A DNA stretch of 64,000 bases from contig NZ_JACJOF010000003.1 in NCBI RefSeq assembly GCF_014695395.1, forward strand, positions 62,001 to 126,000, written 5' to 3'. The notes under the pieces are model-generated. The model was not told the DNA's origin and did not search any database. It saw only the letters and a list, made by a program, of their open reading frames with translations. The position numbers were made by a program, and so were the translations under genes. Source of the stretch: Nodosilinea sp. FACHB-131. GTDB taxonomy: Bacteria; Cyanobacteriota; Cyanobacteriia; Phormidesmidales; Phormidesmidaceae. Of the stretch, positions 1-8,106 are shown piece by piece; within the stretch, counting starts at the first letter, position 1; each line of letters opens with the position of its first letter.

Positions 1-1
1 G

Positions 2-928
2 ATCGCAGAGAACCAGGCGGCGCAGGCCAGAGCACAGGCCAATATCGCCACGCTACAGGCGGAGGGGGCCAGCGCGGAACAGGTGCAGGCGGCCCAGCTC
101 GACCTACAAGCGTCTAGGCAGTCGGGCGAGGCATTGGCCCAACAATTTGCCGCCACCATTCAGCAGAGTGGGCTGATTCAGGAGCTAGGAGGCATTGAGC
201 GTCAGGGCATCCAAGCATCCCAGCGCAGTGCGTTAACCACCTTTGACACGCAAGAACTCGATCGCCGGTTTCAGGCTCTAGACGATCGCGAGGCCAATGC
301 CCGCAGTGGTCGTGAGCGCCGAGAAATTGAGCGTGAACGTGAGCAGCTGCAAGGGCAGAACAACCGACTACAACGACAGACACAGCAGGATATTCAATTC
401 TTTGGCGGTGGCGAGGCATCAGCATTCCAAGATGCTGTTTCAGGCCTGAACCAATTTGCCGATCGCATGAATGGCGTGCCTATGTTAAACGGCGGGGGCG
501 GGGCACCGACTGGGCCGTTGGGCGGTGGCAGAACCGTTGTACCTACCGGGCTAGATGATGCTGGTGCTCAACGCTTTCTGGATGGGGCCAAGCAAAACCT
601 AGAAGCGTCGCAGCGTAACGCTGAGGGTGTTTTTGCTGGCATCAAGGCAATGTACGAAGAGGCGGGTATTCAGTTCGGCGATCGCCCTGTAGACCCGGCG
701 CAACGGGCTCAGGATAGAGCAAGTATTGAACAAGAGATCGCCTCAAGAGTACAGCAGGCTACAGGGCAAATGGGCGGGGCAGCAGGTGGCACTAACATCA
801 CCAACGACGTGACGATCAACATCACCGGGGCCGACACTGCCGACGGTGGCCTGGCGCAGAACGTCGAGGACCAGGTGTTCGCAGGCCTCAGCCGCGTGAT
901 CAGCCGCACCCAATCACTACTCGGCTAG
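2..928 (+). CDS. Tape-measure-like tail protein, C-terminal part
   Basis: The frame is open to the left window edge, so the 5' part is missing. The visible 308 residues are rich in Ala, Gln, Glu and Arg, with a long predicted coiled coil (for example the charged stretch around positions 300-390). A glycine-rich linker follows near 490-540. The tail carries a beta-type block with TNDVTINITGAD, then NVEDQVFAGLSR. Asn/Thr/Ile-rich endings of this sort are common at the C-terminus of phage tape-measure proteins, which set tail length and pass through the tail tube. A GTG at 83 could be an internal start but is probably not used. The family call rests on composition and context. Confidence 0.6.
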   Translation: MAENQAAQARAQANIATLQAEGASAEQVQAAQLDLQASRQSGEALAQQFAATIQQSGLIQELGGIERQGIQASQRSALTTFDTQELDRRFQALDDREANARSGRERREIEREREQLQGQNNRLQRQTQQDIQFFGGGEASAFQDAVSGLNQFADRMNGVPMLNGGGGAPTGPLGGGRTVVPTGLDDAGAQRFLDGAKQNLEASQRNAEGVFAGIKAMYEEAGIQFGDRPVDPAQRAQDRASIEQEIASRVQQATGQMGGAAGGTNITNDVTINITGADTADGGLAQNVEDQVFAGLSRVISRTQSLLG

Positions 929-1017
929 ATCGCGCTTCACTAATTCAATACATTGCCACCGTTGCTGCTGCTGTATCGTGCGTGATACGATACGGATACA
1001 GTCACGGAACGATCGCC

Positions 1018-1269
1018 ATGGACACCTACGCAGCCTCTTTCGGAACACCTACACTCCCTGCCTATTACGAGGCTGATGAGCAGGCGTGTTTTGCAGCCGG
1101 GCGAGCGTGGGCAGCGGTAGGCAATGCCAAGTTACCTCGCATGGCAACGGTGCAGTGTGGGGAGCGCGTGCGACAGGTGCCGGTTGTGGGTTCATCGCAT
1201 GAGTTCGCGAAGGCATTTGTGCGTGGCTGGCGGGTGCAGAAATTAGAGCAACAGTTACCACAAGGATAG
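1018..1269 (+). CDS. Small hypothetical phage protein (83 aa)
   Basis: I do not recognise this protein. The ATG at 1018 is preferred over the in-frame GTG at 982 because the upstream segment looks like promoter or leader sequence. The product is soluble, with an N-terminal segment rich in small and aromatic residues (around AYYEADEQACFAAGRAW) and a basic C-terminus. It lies 89 bp after the tape-measure-like gene and 6 bp before the next small ORF, so it is probably part of the same plus-strand tail operon. Confidence 0.5.
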   Translation: MDTYAASFGTPTLPAYYEADEQACFAAGRAWAAVGNAKLPRMATVQCGERVRQVPVVGSSHEFAKAFVRGWRVQKLEQQLPQG

Positions 1270-1275
1270 TCAGTC

Positions 1276-1425
1276 ATGGATAGAGGATCGGGTCGGAATA
1301 TTGCGATCGCGCTGATCGCATTGCAGGTATTTCTAGGAGCAGGTGCAGCAATAGCAAGCGATCGCGGTTCATTCCCCGAAAAGATGTGCGCACCGGGGCG
1401 GGACGGCGGCATTGTTTGCACTTAA
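1276..1425 (+). CDS. Tiny secreted or membrane-anchored protein (49 aa)
   Basis: This is a 49-codon ORF starting at ATG 1276, six bases after the preceding stop. It has a short basic N-terminus, a hydrophobic stretch (IAIALIALQVFLGAGAAIA) that reads as a signal peptide or single TM helix, then a short tail with two cysteines (KMCAPGRDGGIVC). The tight spacing and signal-like layout support a real gene. The function is unknown; a small periplasmic or lysis-accessory peptide is possible. Confidence 0.45.
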   Translation: MDRGSGRNIAIALIALQVFLGAGAAIASDRGSFPEKMCAPGRDGGIVCT

Positions 1426-1490
1426 AGCGAGGTAGGGGGTACTGCCCAGGCATCTGCACCAGGGCAAGCATTTTTAGCAGGTAAAACGCT

Positions 1491-2531
1491 ATGAATAAGC
1501 GCGAAGAATTAAGGGTAAAAATTCTAGAAAAGGTCAATGTAGCAAAAGAAGCTCCCACCAAGAAATCGTTGGCGCAGTCATGCGGTGAAACCAGAATCTA
1601 CCGCAAAGGATCGCATGGGGAGCAGCATCGCCTGTCAGACATCTTCGCTGCGGTAATCGACGACATGGTGTCCAAGGGCGAGGTAGTTCTAGACGATCGC
1701 CCCATCTACAATGCACCCCGCGTGCGCCTGCCCGACCGCCCTGCCAAGCCTCTATTTCAAGACCACCAAGGCCCGCCTGTGGTGACCTGGCGCGACCCAT
1801 CGGTGATTGACCCAGCGATCGCACGGGCCAAACCCACGACGCAGCCTAAGGAGAAGGAAGCCGAGATAGTGGACATTAAGCTGCCACCCTCGCTGCTGCC
1901 CGTTGCGGTGGCTAAGGCTGAGGTTGCTGCGGTGGACAAGGTTGCGCCAATGTCCGCAGCTGCCAAGGCGATCGCGCAGCCTGTGGCGGTGACTCGGGTT
2001 AAGGTTCCCAAGAAGAAACCTAACCAACGTGCGATCGAGGCATGGGCTTCGCTGATAGAGGCAGGTAAACCGTTTAGCCGCACGACATGGTGCCATCTAG
2101 CCCACATTTCCTCAGGGGCGATCGGTCGATGGGTGGTCGTGCATGACGCTGTAGACGTGGCGATCCGATGCATGACGGCGGCGGACTGGCAGGGCATGGA
2201 TCAGTGGCTCGATGTGGTGGCCGACTCCATTGTCAAAAGTGAACTACCGCCCGTGCCTACGCCTAGCAACGACGGCACGATCGCAGATCTTGAGCGACGG
2301 CTGGCGGTATTGCAGGCAGAGAACGCTGAACTGAAAGCGCGATCGCCCGAGCCCGCTGCGATACTGCCGTCGCCCATTGAGGTGCTGGTGGGTAAAGTGC
2401 GTGACTTGGATGTGGTGCTAAATAAGCGCAACAGCGAGGCATTGGCCCATGCTGCTGAGACGCAGCAATTGGAGAATGAGAGAACTGCGCTATTGACTGC
2501 GATCGGTGTTCTACAAAAGGAGAGTAAGTGA
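1491..2531 (+). CDS. Hypothetical phage protein with C-terminal coiled coil (346 aa)
   Basis: I do not recognise a family. The N-terminal ~75 residues are basic and mixed alpha/beta (MNKREELRVKILEKV...), and could be a winged-helix-like fold. A Pro/Ala/Lys-rich linker follows (about residues 80-175), then a helical segment with WASLIEAGKPFSRTTWCHLA, then a coiled coil from about residue 265 (DLERRLAVLQAENAELKARS) to the end. The layout resembles a DNA-binding or scaffold-like phage protein. The stop overlaps the start of the next gene (TGATG), showing translational coupling. Confidence 0.6.
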   Translation: MNKREELRVKILEKVNVAKEAPTKKSLAQSCGETRIYRKGSHGEQHRLSDIFAAVIDDMVSKGEVVLDDRPIYNAPRVRLPDRPAKPLFQDHQGPPVVTWRDPSVIDPAIARAKPTTQPKEKEAEIVDIKLPPSLLPVAVAKAEVAAVDKVAPMSAAAKAIAQPVAVTRVKVPKKKPNQRAIEAWASLIEAGKPFSRTTWCHLAHISSGAIGRWVVVHDAVDVAIRCMTAADWQGMDQWLDVVADSIVKSELPPVPTPSNDGTIADLERRLAVLQAENAELKARSPEPAAILPSPIEVLVGKVRDLDVVLNKRNSEALAHAAETQQLENERTALLTAIGVLQKESK

Positions 2532-2857
2532 TGGGTTGGTCATCAGGATCTATGTTAATGTCCCAAATCATTGAAGCGTACAAACCGCTTCAAATTAGGT
2601 TAGATCACTCTATTCAAGTTCAGTTTTGGCTAAAAGTTATTGAAGGTTTTCAAGACGAAGATTGCGATACGTTGGACGAATGTATTGACGGTAAACAAGT
2701 CCCGTCTAGCTACAAAGAAGCGTATTTCAAGCTTAATCCTTGGACTCATGGTTACAGAACGGGATGCGGATTAGAACCAGGGCCAAACCCTTGGGATCGT
2801 GAAGAATTCTCTGATCAGTGGGAGCGGTGGAATGATGGATATGCCGAGGGGGATTAA
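2531..2857 (+). CDS. Hypothetical phage protein (108 aa)
   Basis: I do not recognise this protein. It starts at ATG 2531, sharing bases with the preceding stop; a GTG at 2528 is an alternative. The product is acidic and aromatic, and its last 30 residues contain several Trp (PNPWDREEFSDQWERWNDGY). Codon use is more A/T-rich than in its neighbours, hinting at a separate origin. The next gene begins three bases after its stop. Confidence 0.55.
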   Translation: MGWSSGSMLMSQIIEAYKPLQIRLDHSIQVQFWLKVIEGFQDEDCDTLDECIDGKQVPSSYKEAYFKLNPWTHGYRTGCGLEPGPNPWDREEFSDQWERWNDGYAEGD

Positions 2858-2860
2858 ACA

Positions 2861-3319
2861 ATGGGCCAAGCTAAACGCCGCAGACAGCACGATCGCACCT
2901 GGGGCACCCCGTTGCTTTACGAAGCCTATTTCTTCGGTGCCGACGTCGAGCAGGTGTGCTCGATCCAAGTGCAGGTGCCCCGCCGCCGCGCTGTCATCGA
3001 CCAAGACACCGCCGCCGTGCAGATAGCCCAGTGCCTACATTGGTGCACTATGTACCGCGCGACGAGCGATGCACGGGACAGGGCGATCGCGCGGCTAGGA
3101 TTCGATGCTGAGACCTGGGCGCAGTTTGTGGAACTGTGCGATCAGTCGTTGCCGGAGGTTGCGTGGTGCATGGAGTTGTGGCCCCCTACTGGTGACGCAG
3201 TTTATGCGGGCTATGGTGGGACAGACCTCGATCGCGCGAAGGCATTGCGCGGGCACGAGGGGGAGTTGCATCGGACGGATGAGCGATCGGCTGGAGTAGG
3301 CGTGGGGATAGTGCGGTAA
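2861..3319 (+). CDS. Hypothetical phage protein beginning MGQAKRRR (152 aa)
   Basis: The N-terminal MGQAKRRRQHDR motif recurs at the start of small hypothetical proteins in phages and bacteria. The rest is a mixed alpha/beta domain of about 130 residues with several cysteines (QVCSIQVQV, QCLHWCTMY, ELCDQSLPEVAWC). No catalytic motif is evident. It is packed tightly behind the previous gene in the same operon. Function unknown. Confidence 0.6.
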   Translation: MGQAKRRRQHDRTWGTPLLYEAYFFGADVEQVCSIQVQVPRRRAVIDQDTAAVQIAQCLHWCTMYRATSDARDRAIARLGFDAETWAQFVELCDQSLPEVAWCMELWPPTGDAVYAGYGGTDLDRAKALRGHEGELHRTDERSAGVGVGIVR

Positions 3320-3358
3320 TGGGCTTAAATGTAGTTTTTTTAGGCAGGTGAGTTAGTT

Positions 3359-3565
3359 ATGGATTCAGATACAGCACAGGCAGCGATTGTGTTGGGTTCG
3401 GTAGTAGTAGGCTCCTTAGCCTCGCAAGCCTTTGCCTACAGTCGCCATCGAGCAGAGCTGCGTAAGATGGATGAGCAGTTGGCAGCTATAGATGATAGGA
3501 TAGCGAGCTCTATGAAACGGTTAAGAGAGAAGATGGAATCTGATAGGGCGAAACGTGAACGGTGA
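3359..3565 (+). CDS. Single-TM coiled-coil small protein (68 aa)
   Basis: An N-terminal hydrophobic segment (AAIVLGSVVVGSLASQAFA, about residues 8-26) is followed by a basic/acidic amphipathic helix (HRAELRKMDEQLAAIDDRIA) to the end. One TM plus a soluble coiled coil is the layout of small phage inner-membrane proteins such as spanin-like or holin-associated proteins, but no specific family is recognised. The purine-rich GGCAGGTGAG lies just upstream of the ATG. Confidence 0.55.
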   Translation: MDSDTAQAAIVLGSVVVGSLASQAFAYSRHRAELRKMDEQLAAIDDRIASSMKRLREKMESDRAKRER

Positions 3566-3595
3566 CTATTGCAGGTAAAGCTATTTGGCTTGGGG

Positions 3596-3623
3596 TTGGT
3601 AATGAATAACCCACAGCTACAAT
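3596..3623 (+). promoter_or_regulatory. Putative phage promoter upstream of 3650
   Basis: A TACAAT -10 box at 3618-3623 lies about 26 bp before the ATG at 3650. A weak TTGGTA at 3596-3601 could be a -35. The layout (a good -10 and a very short leader) matches other putative promoters in this element at 9782, 18092, 18853, 38271 and 40618. Confidence 0.4.
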
Positions 3624-3649
3624 AGACTCAGCCCGATCGCACCCTTGCC

Positions 3650-4201
3650 ATGCCTCCCTGTGACATCAGCCGCCGCACCCGCAAGCGCATCTTGATCGCG
3701 GCACCCCAGACATTGAAAACTACCTACGACGCTCCCGCCGATGCCTTTGATGGCACTGTGACGATCGGGGGCGTTGTTTATGATCTGCTGCGGGTGTTTC
3801 CTACCCCTGACGGCTATAAGCGACGAGAGCGCAACCGGGAAAACAAGGGGCTACGGTTCAACTACGATCGCGCCACATTCACGCCTTACACCCCTGGCAA
3901 GGACGTGGACATAGAGATCACAGCGATAGTCAACGCGGCCACAGTGCGGGTATTGCAGGCGGTGTATGAGCTGCACGCGACCTCGGGCATGAGTGGTGGC
4001 GCTGCGTCCCTGGTGACGCTGTACGATTATTGCAGGCCAGACTTAGCGGACTGGGCCACGGCGATCGCGGGCAATACCGAGCCCGTAACAGTGCGGCATG
4101 GTGCGATCGAGCTAGGGGAGATGGGCGCGGTGGTGGGTCGTGCGATCGGGCCGTGGTCGGAGCAGGGGCCGGTGACGATAACGTTTAGGCAGGTGAGTTA
4201 G
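3650..4201 (+). CDS. Probable phage tail-associated protein (183 aa)
   Basis: The product is beta-rich, with segments such as FDGTVTIGGVVYDLLRVFPT and KDVDIEITAIVNAATVRVLQAV. No family is recognised. Its place between the tape-measure-like gene and the 910-aa tail protein, in the order usual for tail-tip modules, suggests a distal-tail or minor tail role. This is inference from context. Its last codons lie inside the second copy of the 18-bp direct repeat, and the next gene starts 2 bp after its stop. Confidence 0.5.
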   Translation: MPPCDISRRTRKRILIAAPQTLKTTYDAPADAFDGTVTIGGVVYDLLRVFPTPDGYKRRERNRENKGLRFNYDRATFTPYTPGKDVDIEITAIVNAATVRVLQAVYELHATSGMSGGAASLVTLYDYCRPDLADWATAIAGNTEPVTVRHGAIELGEMGAVVGRAIGPWSEQGPVTITFRQVS

Positions 4202-4203
4202 CC

Positions 4204-4473
4204 GTGCAGTTTCACCAGCTATCGGCCAAAGACCAAAAACGATACCGTAAGAAGTTTGAAGAGAGCACCGTTAGGGCGATGCAGCGGTATGAAGTCGCAC
4301 CCCGATGGCTCAAGCAAATTAACCCATTGCAGGCTGCGATCGTTGACGGTGACTTTGATCGGTATGCCGAGTTGCTAGACAGCGTTGACGATGACGCTTT
4401 GCAGCAAGAGATCATTGCCCCGGGAACAAGCCAGGAAGTTAAACCTGAAGATCTCGACTATCAAACGTATTAA
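4204..4473 (+). CDS. Small hypothetical phage protein, GTG start (89 aa)
   Basis: It starts with GTG at 4204, behind the purine-rich GGCAGGTGAG. The product has a basic helical N-terminus (KDQKRYRKKFEESTVRAMQR) and an acidic C-terminus (LDSVDDDALQQEI), possibly a small alpha-helical adaptor or assembly chaperone. It ends 5 bp before the 910-aa tail gene. I do not recognise a family. Confidence 0.5.
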   Translation: MQFHQLSAKDQKRYRKKFEESTVRAMQRYEVAPRWLKQINPLQAAIVDGDFDRYAELLDSVDDDALQQEIIAPGTSQEVKPEDLDYQTY

Positions 4474-4478
4474 CCCCA

Positions 4479-7211
4479 ATGCCCTGGACTCTCGCCAACC
4501 CTTATCTCCCCACCATTGCCACCCCCACCACATCACCAGGGGGCTTGCTCAGCACGATCGCAGGCGGAACCAACGGCGGCGGGCCCCTCGCTACCGTAGA
4601 CTACGCCCCACCGATCGCGCAGCAACACCCCACGACGATCGCCACGACGGGCACGATCGCGGGCAGCACCTACACCGTGACGACCGATGCCGTGGCGGTC
4701 TTTGCGGTGGGCAGCAGTGGGGGCGCGGTGTGGCGTCCGGCGGTAGATGTCGAGGCACCAGAGCCGGGTGAGTTTGTTTTCAACCCTTACACAGGCGCGA
4801 TCGAGTTGACCCTGGGCGAGGGGTTTGAGCTAGTGCCGGGGCAGGCGGTGAGCGTGATCGCGGCGGCATCGGTGCTGACCACTGACCTGGTGCAGGTGGT
4901 GCCGCCTTTTGCCAGGCAGGTGCAGCTGCGGGCTCTGTCGTGGGGTGTGTCGGTGGAGGAACACCCCGGCGGATCGCTCGAGATTCAGGCCAACGATGTC
5001 ACACTTCCCGCCGTCAAGTCACTATTGAGTAAGGGCACTGAGTTTTCACTCTACGGCATCGGCTTCAGATGCGGGCAGATGCGGATCGCTACAGCATCGC
5101 GCCGTGACTTTCCTGTGGGTCTGCACGTTGTTAGCATTGGCCTTGAAGGCAAGTGGCAGAATTACGTCGAAGAACCTTACCCCTGGCGCAAGCTGGGGCA
5201 GTTCAGCGCGGGCCAGGCAGACGCAGCCGTGGGCGATGAAGTGGTCGCCGCCTCGGTTAGCCTCGTAGAAATCGCAGATGTGATCGGTGCGGTGTACCAG
5301 GGGCCTGCGGGTGTGGTGCCAGTGCCGGAGAATGCAGGGCCGGGTGAGTCTACAACTTTTGCCCAGGAGGTAGGCGATTTCACCCGCATTAATGCCTCAG
5401 TTATTGACTACAGCAGTGCCGATGCGATCAGAATGAAGCCGATCGCAGGTGGCCGTGTCTGGGACTATCGAGGCGCGGCGCTGATTGGCGACACCCTGGT
5501 TCAGGACGTGGGGGCCGTGTCGACGCCTTCGCAGTTCATGCCTAGCGAGTCGTTGCTGATGCCTGAGCCAGTGCCGGGACTGCCGTCGTTGCCCGGTGCG
5601 ATCGCGCCTTACACCCTGCGCGAGGAATCGGGCAGCGGAGTAATAATTGAGTGGGAAAATGTGCAGCTCACTGGCGAGTTCAGCGAGGTGGCTGAGGCAG
5701 ACGAAAGCGAGGGCACACTAGCCGATGGCGACGGGCGATCGCGCTGGGTCAAGAATCGCCGCGAGGTGACCGTGCTGGGCGAGGGTGATCCTGACCCGAC
5801 GTTGCCGCCTGCGGGCGCGATCGCGGTGAGGGATGTGTCGTTGAACTTCGATCAGAGCGGCCCTACCAAGACGCTCACCCGCACGCGCAAGGAAGATGGC
5901 TTCATCGTGCTGGTCGAGCAATGGCGCTACGGCTATGCGTTCACGGCTGCGCAGGCCACGAACGATGACGGCGAGTTGCGGGGTGTGCCGTCGGCGTGGT
6001 GGAAGGTTGTGGAATATACCCGCAAGGAACGTGCGATCGATCGGGCAAACACGGGCTACGCCTACGGCTGGAACACCACAGGCTGGCGGCTGGGGCGCTT
6101 CAAGCAAGAGACAGCGACGAATCCCGAAACACTGGGCCTGGGCTCGGGCGATCCTGAGTTGAAGCTGTACCAATTTCAGCAGGTGCCGATCGCTGAACGA
6201 GAGCGAGAACTGCTGCGCCAGCACCGTGACTACTACGACAACATCGACGTGCGCGATCAGCAGGGCGAGGTCGTGCAGTACACCCTGCCCGATGGCACCC
6301 AGGCCAGCACTTACCTGCGCAATCCAAACTATGCCGAGCCTATGTTCGTGGCCTCGCATAGCCGGGAGATGATCGCGTTCATCTCGACGCCTAACCCAGA
6401 CAGTGCCGATGATGCACCGCTGCCACCGCTGATCAGTGGGCGCGAAGAATTCAGCCGCATGGCCAGGCAGTTGGAGCCAGGGCGAAAGCGTCGCATCAGG
6501 ATTGGTGGGGCCGAGCAACCGGGCGATCGCACCCCTGATCGCTACACCGATTATTCGTCTGGCTTTACGGCCCAAGATGGGCAGTACGACAATTCTCTGG
6601 AGAATACGCAGTTTCAGGACTACGAGGGGCGACCTGGCGAGGCAGATCGCTTGCCACATGAGTACACGCAAGAGGCACCGCCAGAGGGCAACGAGGGTAG
6701 CACAGCGGGCGATGATGAGGCAGCAGGGCAACGGCTCTACCTACTGAACTCAGGGGCACCGACGCAGACTCTAGGGCAGCAACTCAACTACCCACGGGCG
6801 GCGACGCTGGAGCAGGGGCTAACGGCGGCACGGACAGACGCGACGCTGGAGAACTTGGAGCAGGGCACGTCAGAGCAGGTGACGATCGCCTGGAACGATG
6901 CGATCAGGCCTGGCGACATGTTTATCTACGAGGATGCCGGGGAGGTGCGGCGGCGGTGGGTGCAGTCCTGCGAGTGGCAGCCCGAGTTCGATCGCGATGG
7001 GATGCGGGGCGTGGTGGTGCTGAGTCTAGCGCGATGGGTCGATGCCGGGACGCTGCTGTCGTTTAGTGCGATCGATCTGCCTGCGTCGGGTGGCGGGGGC
7101 GGTGCAGATGGGGGCGGCGATCTGGTGGTGGGGAATCGGTTTGATCGGTTGACGACGCTGGGGGGTCTGTTGCCGTTGGCAGTGAAGAGTAGGACTAGGG
7201 GGAATTATTAG
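4479..7211 (+). CDS. Large tail-tip or baseplate-like protein (910 aa)
   Basis: This very large protein is rich in beta strands, Gly, Pro and Thr, with no signal peptide. It has a low-complexity start (TTSPGGLLSTIAGGTNGGGP), repeated beta-type segments through the middle, and a glycine-rich stretch near the C-terminus (PASGGGGGADGGGD) before a short basic end. Its size, its position directly after small tail genes, and the lack of enzymatic motifs fit a tail hub, tip-attachment or baseplate protein. The specific subfamily is not recognised. A long antisense ORF (5718-6731) is a shadow of GC-rich coding sequence. Confidence 0.55.
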   Translation: MPWTLANPYLPTIATPTTSPGGLLSTIAGGTNGGGPLATVDYAPPIAQQHPTTIATTGTIAGSTYTVTTDAVAVFAVGSSGGAVWRPAVDVEAPEPGEFVFNPYTGAIELTLGEGFELVPGQAVSVIAAASVLTTDLVQVVPPFARQVQLRALSWGVSVEEHPGGSLEIQANDVTLPAVKSLLSKGTEFSLYGIGFRCGQMRIATASRRDFPVGLHVVSIGLEGKWQNYVEEPYPWRKLGQFSAGQADAAVGDEVVAASVSLVEIADVIGAVYQGPAGVVPVPENAGPGESTTFAQEVGDFTRINASVIDYSSADAIRMKPIAGGRVWDYRGAALIGDTLVQDVGAVSTPSQFMPSESLLMPEPVPGLPSLPGAIAPYTLREESGSGVIIEWENVQLTGEFSEVAEADESEGTLADGDGRSRWVKNRREVTVLGEGDPDPTLPPAGAIAVRDVSLNFDQSGPTKTLTRTRKEDGFIVLVEQWRYGYAFTAAQATNDDGELRGVPSAWWKVVEYTRKERAIDRANTGYAYGWNTTGWRLGRFKQETATNPETLGLGSGDPELKLYQFQQVPIAERERELLRQHRDYYDNIDVRDQQGEVVQYTLPDGTQASTYLRNPNYAEPMFVASHSREMIAFISTPNPDSADDAPLPPLISGREEFSRMARQLEPGRKRRIRIGGAEQPGDRTPDRYTDYSSGFTAQDGQYDNSLENTQFQDYEGRPGEADRLPHEYTQEAPPEGNEGSTAGDDEAAGQRLYLLNSGAPTQTLGQQLNYPRAATLEQGLTAARTDATLENLEQGTSEQVTIAWNDAIRPGDMFIYEDAGEVRRRWVQSCEWQPEFDRDGMRGVVVLSLARWVDAGTLLSFSAIDLPASGGGGGADGGGDLVVGNRFDRLTTLGGLLPLAVKSRTRGNY

Positions 7212-7234
7212 TGAACTTTAAGAAAGGTACTTTC

Positions 7235-7450
7235 ATGAATCAGCTCCAGATCAATACACAGGGCAGAAAATACAACAATCCAGGCGACAGCCGCCTATTG
7301 CTGTTCCGATGGGTGTCGTCTAAGTTTCTCTACGGTTCTGGATGGAAAATTTCGTTTTCGATTCATCCCCGCCTTTGTTATTGGAAAAGGGATTGGCGAG
7401 AATTTCGCTTAACTTTGCTGGGACTGAACGTTCACTTTAGACGGCAGTAA
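7235..7450 (+). CDS. Small aromatic/basic hypothetical protein (71 aa)
   Basis: The ATG at 7235 is preferred to the GTG at 7211 because AAAGGT lies 8 bp upstream of it. The product is rich in Arg, Lys, Phe, Leu and Trp (for example WREFRLTLLGLNVHFRRQ). Its composition and layout resemble the small protein at 9575-9763, so the two may belong to one divergent small-phage-protein family. Lower GC than the neighbours suggests separate acquisition. Function unknown. Confidence 0.5.
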   Translation: MNQLQINTQGRKYNNPGDSRLLLFRWVSSKFLYGSGWKISFSIHPRLCYWKRDWREFRLTLLGLNVHFRRQ

Positions 7451-7470
7451 TTTACCTGATAGAGCAAATC

Positions 7471-7638
7471 ATGAGCACGATCGCAGAAACCGCCGCACAG
7501 CTCGCCGCATTGCTCAAGGCGCAGCAGCCCAAATTCAAGGCGACCGCCACGACACTGGAGATCACCCAGGGGCGCACGACTCAGGTGGTGAATCTGGAAC
7601 AGCGAAGCACGGGCGGCAGAGGGGTTCAGGCGCGATAG
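7471..7638 (+). CDS. Small hypothetical protein (55 aa)
   Basis: A 55-codon ORF starts at ATG 7471, 20 bp after the previous stop. The product is Ala/Gln/Thr-rich (STIAETAAQLAALLKAQQPKF) and ends in a basic Gly/Arg tail. The frame has the phage codon style, but there is no conserved motif I can name. It ends 30 bp before the first of three repeated promoter units. Confidence 0.4.
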   Translation: MSTIAETAAQLAALLKAQQPKFKATATTLEITQGRTTQVVNLEQRSTGGRGVQAR

Positions 7639-7668
7639 GGCAGTGTGTCGCGATCGTGCTGAGGTGAT

Positions 7669-7734
7669 GTGCCGGTGGGGTGTGCCAGATATTCCGCGAT
7701 CGGTATTGACGTAACAGTCAGTAGGCGCTACATT
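7669..7734 (+). promoter_or_regulatory. Repeat-coupled promoter, copy 1
   Basis: Two direct repeats, GTGCCGG (7669) and GTGCCAG (7682), have a 13-bp period. ATATTCCG and a 17-bp gap lead to TTGACG (7706-7711), then a 17-bp spacer to TACATT (7729-7734). The same arrangement recurs at 8107-8172 and 8578-8643 with identical spacings. The consensus -35, the optimal spacer and the upstream repeats point to an activated or repressed sigma-70 promoter with a dedicated binding protein. Confidence 0.75.
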
Positions 7735-7740
7735 GATAAC

Positions 7741-7838
7741 AACCGGGCGGGATCCCCGGTATACAAATTCCGCCACCTCCGGCCAGTGACGCGAACTCAG
7801 GCACGGAACCCCGGCTGCAATAGTGCCGGGGTTTTCTG
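7741..7838 (+). ncRNA. Candidate short RNA or attenuated leader
   Basis: Transcription from promoter copy 1 should begin near 7741. About 70 nt later comes a perfect 7-bp hairpin, CCCCGGC / GCCGGGG (7809-7815 / 7825-7831), followed directly by TTTTCTGTTTCT, a rho-independent terminator. The zinc-ribbon gene starts only 22 bp beyond. This is either a ~95-nt small RNA or a leader in which termination controls the downstream gene. I recognise no known RNA family. Confidence 0.45.
7809..7838 (+). terminator. Rho-independent terminator or attenuator
   Basis: The stem CCCCGGC / GCCGGGG has a 9-nt loop and is followed by a T-rich run. It lies between repeat-coupled promoter copy 1 and the start of the zinc-ribbon gene at 7860, a layout suited to attenuation. 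Confidence 0.7.
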
Positions 7839-7859
7839 TTTCTACCCTATGGTGACCCC

Positions 7860-8105
7860 ATGACAAACCCCGATGCGCCTCAATGCCCCGCCTGTGGGCA
7901 TTCACCTATGAATTCCGCTGGCAAGCGCTGGCGGTGCCGTGAGTGCGGCAAACAACTGGTCAAAAACCCAAAACCGAAGGGCGGCTATCGTCACGGCACC
8001 AGGGGCGGCACAGCAGAGAAAGAGCGGACTAGGGCAAGTCGTGCACGTACTGGCAAGACTGGGAATGAGGCCCGCGATCGCAAAAAGAACAAAAGCGCGG
8101 AATAG
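7860..8105 (+). CDS. Zinc-ribbon protein with basic tail (81 aa)
   Basis: The N-terminus holds a four-cysteine zinc ribbon (CPACGHSP at about residues 9-16, then RCRECGKQLVKNP at about 25-37). The spacing and the trailing VKNP resemble the zinc-ribbon domain at the N-terminus of IS1-type InsA and related transposase-associated proteins. The remaining half is a highly basic, Gly/Arg/Lys-rich disordered tail. It is probably a small nucleic-acid-binding regulator. No transposase core or inverted repeats are nearby, so this is not read as an insertion sequence. Confidence 0.7.
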   Translation: MTNPDAPQCPACGHSPMNSAGKRWRCRECGKQLVKNPKPKGGYRHGTRGGTAEKERTRASRARTGKTGNEARDRKKNKSAE

Positions 8106-8106
8106 T

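Larger units (their letters stand above)
3339..4201 (+). repeat. 18-bp direct repeats flanking two small genes
   Basis: The sequence TTTAGGCAGGTGAGTTAG occurs at 3339-3356, just upstream of the gene at 3359, and again at 4184-4201. In the second copy it encodes the last residues and stop of the 3650 gene and precedes the gene at 4204. Both copies end 2 bp before a start codon and contain purine-rich Shine-Dalgarno-like sequence. They may be a shared ribosome-binding segment, or the scar of insertion or duplication of the intervening ~840 bp. Confidence 0.6.

Noticed and set aside
5718..6731. 337-aa antisense ORF inside the large tail gene
   Set aside because: It lies wholly opposite a well-supported 910-aa coding frame, has an Arg/His-rich composition typical of GC-rich antisense frames, and has no ribosome-binding site.
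7860..8105. Insertion sequence remnant
   Set aside because: The zinc ribbon resembles InsA-type proteins, but there is no transposase core, terminal inverted repeat or target duplication.
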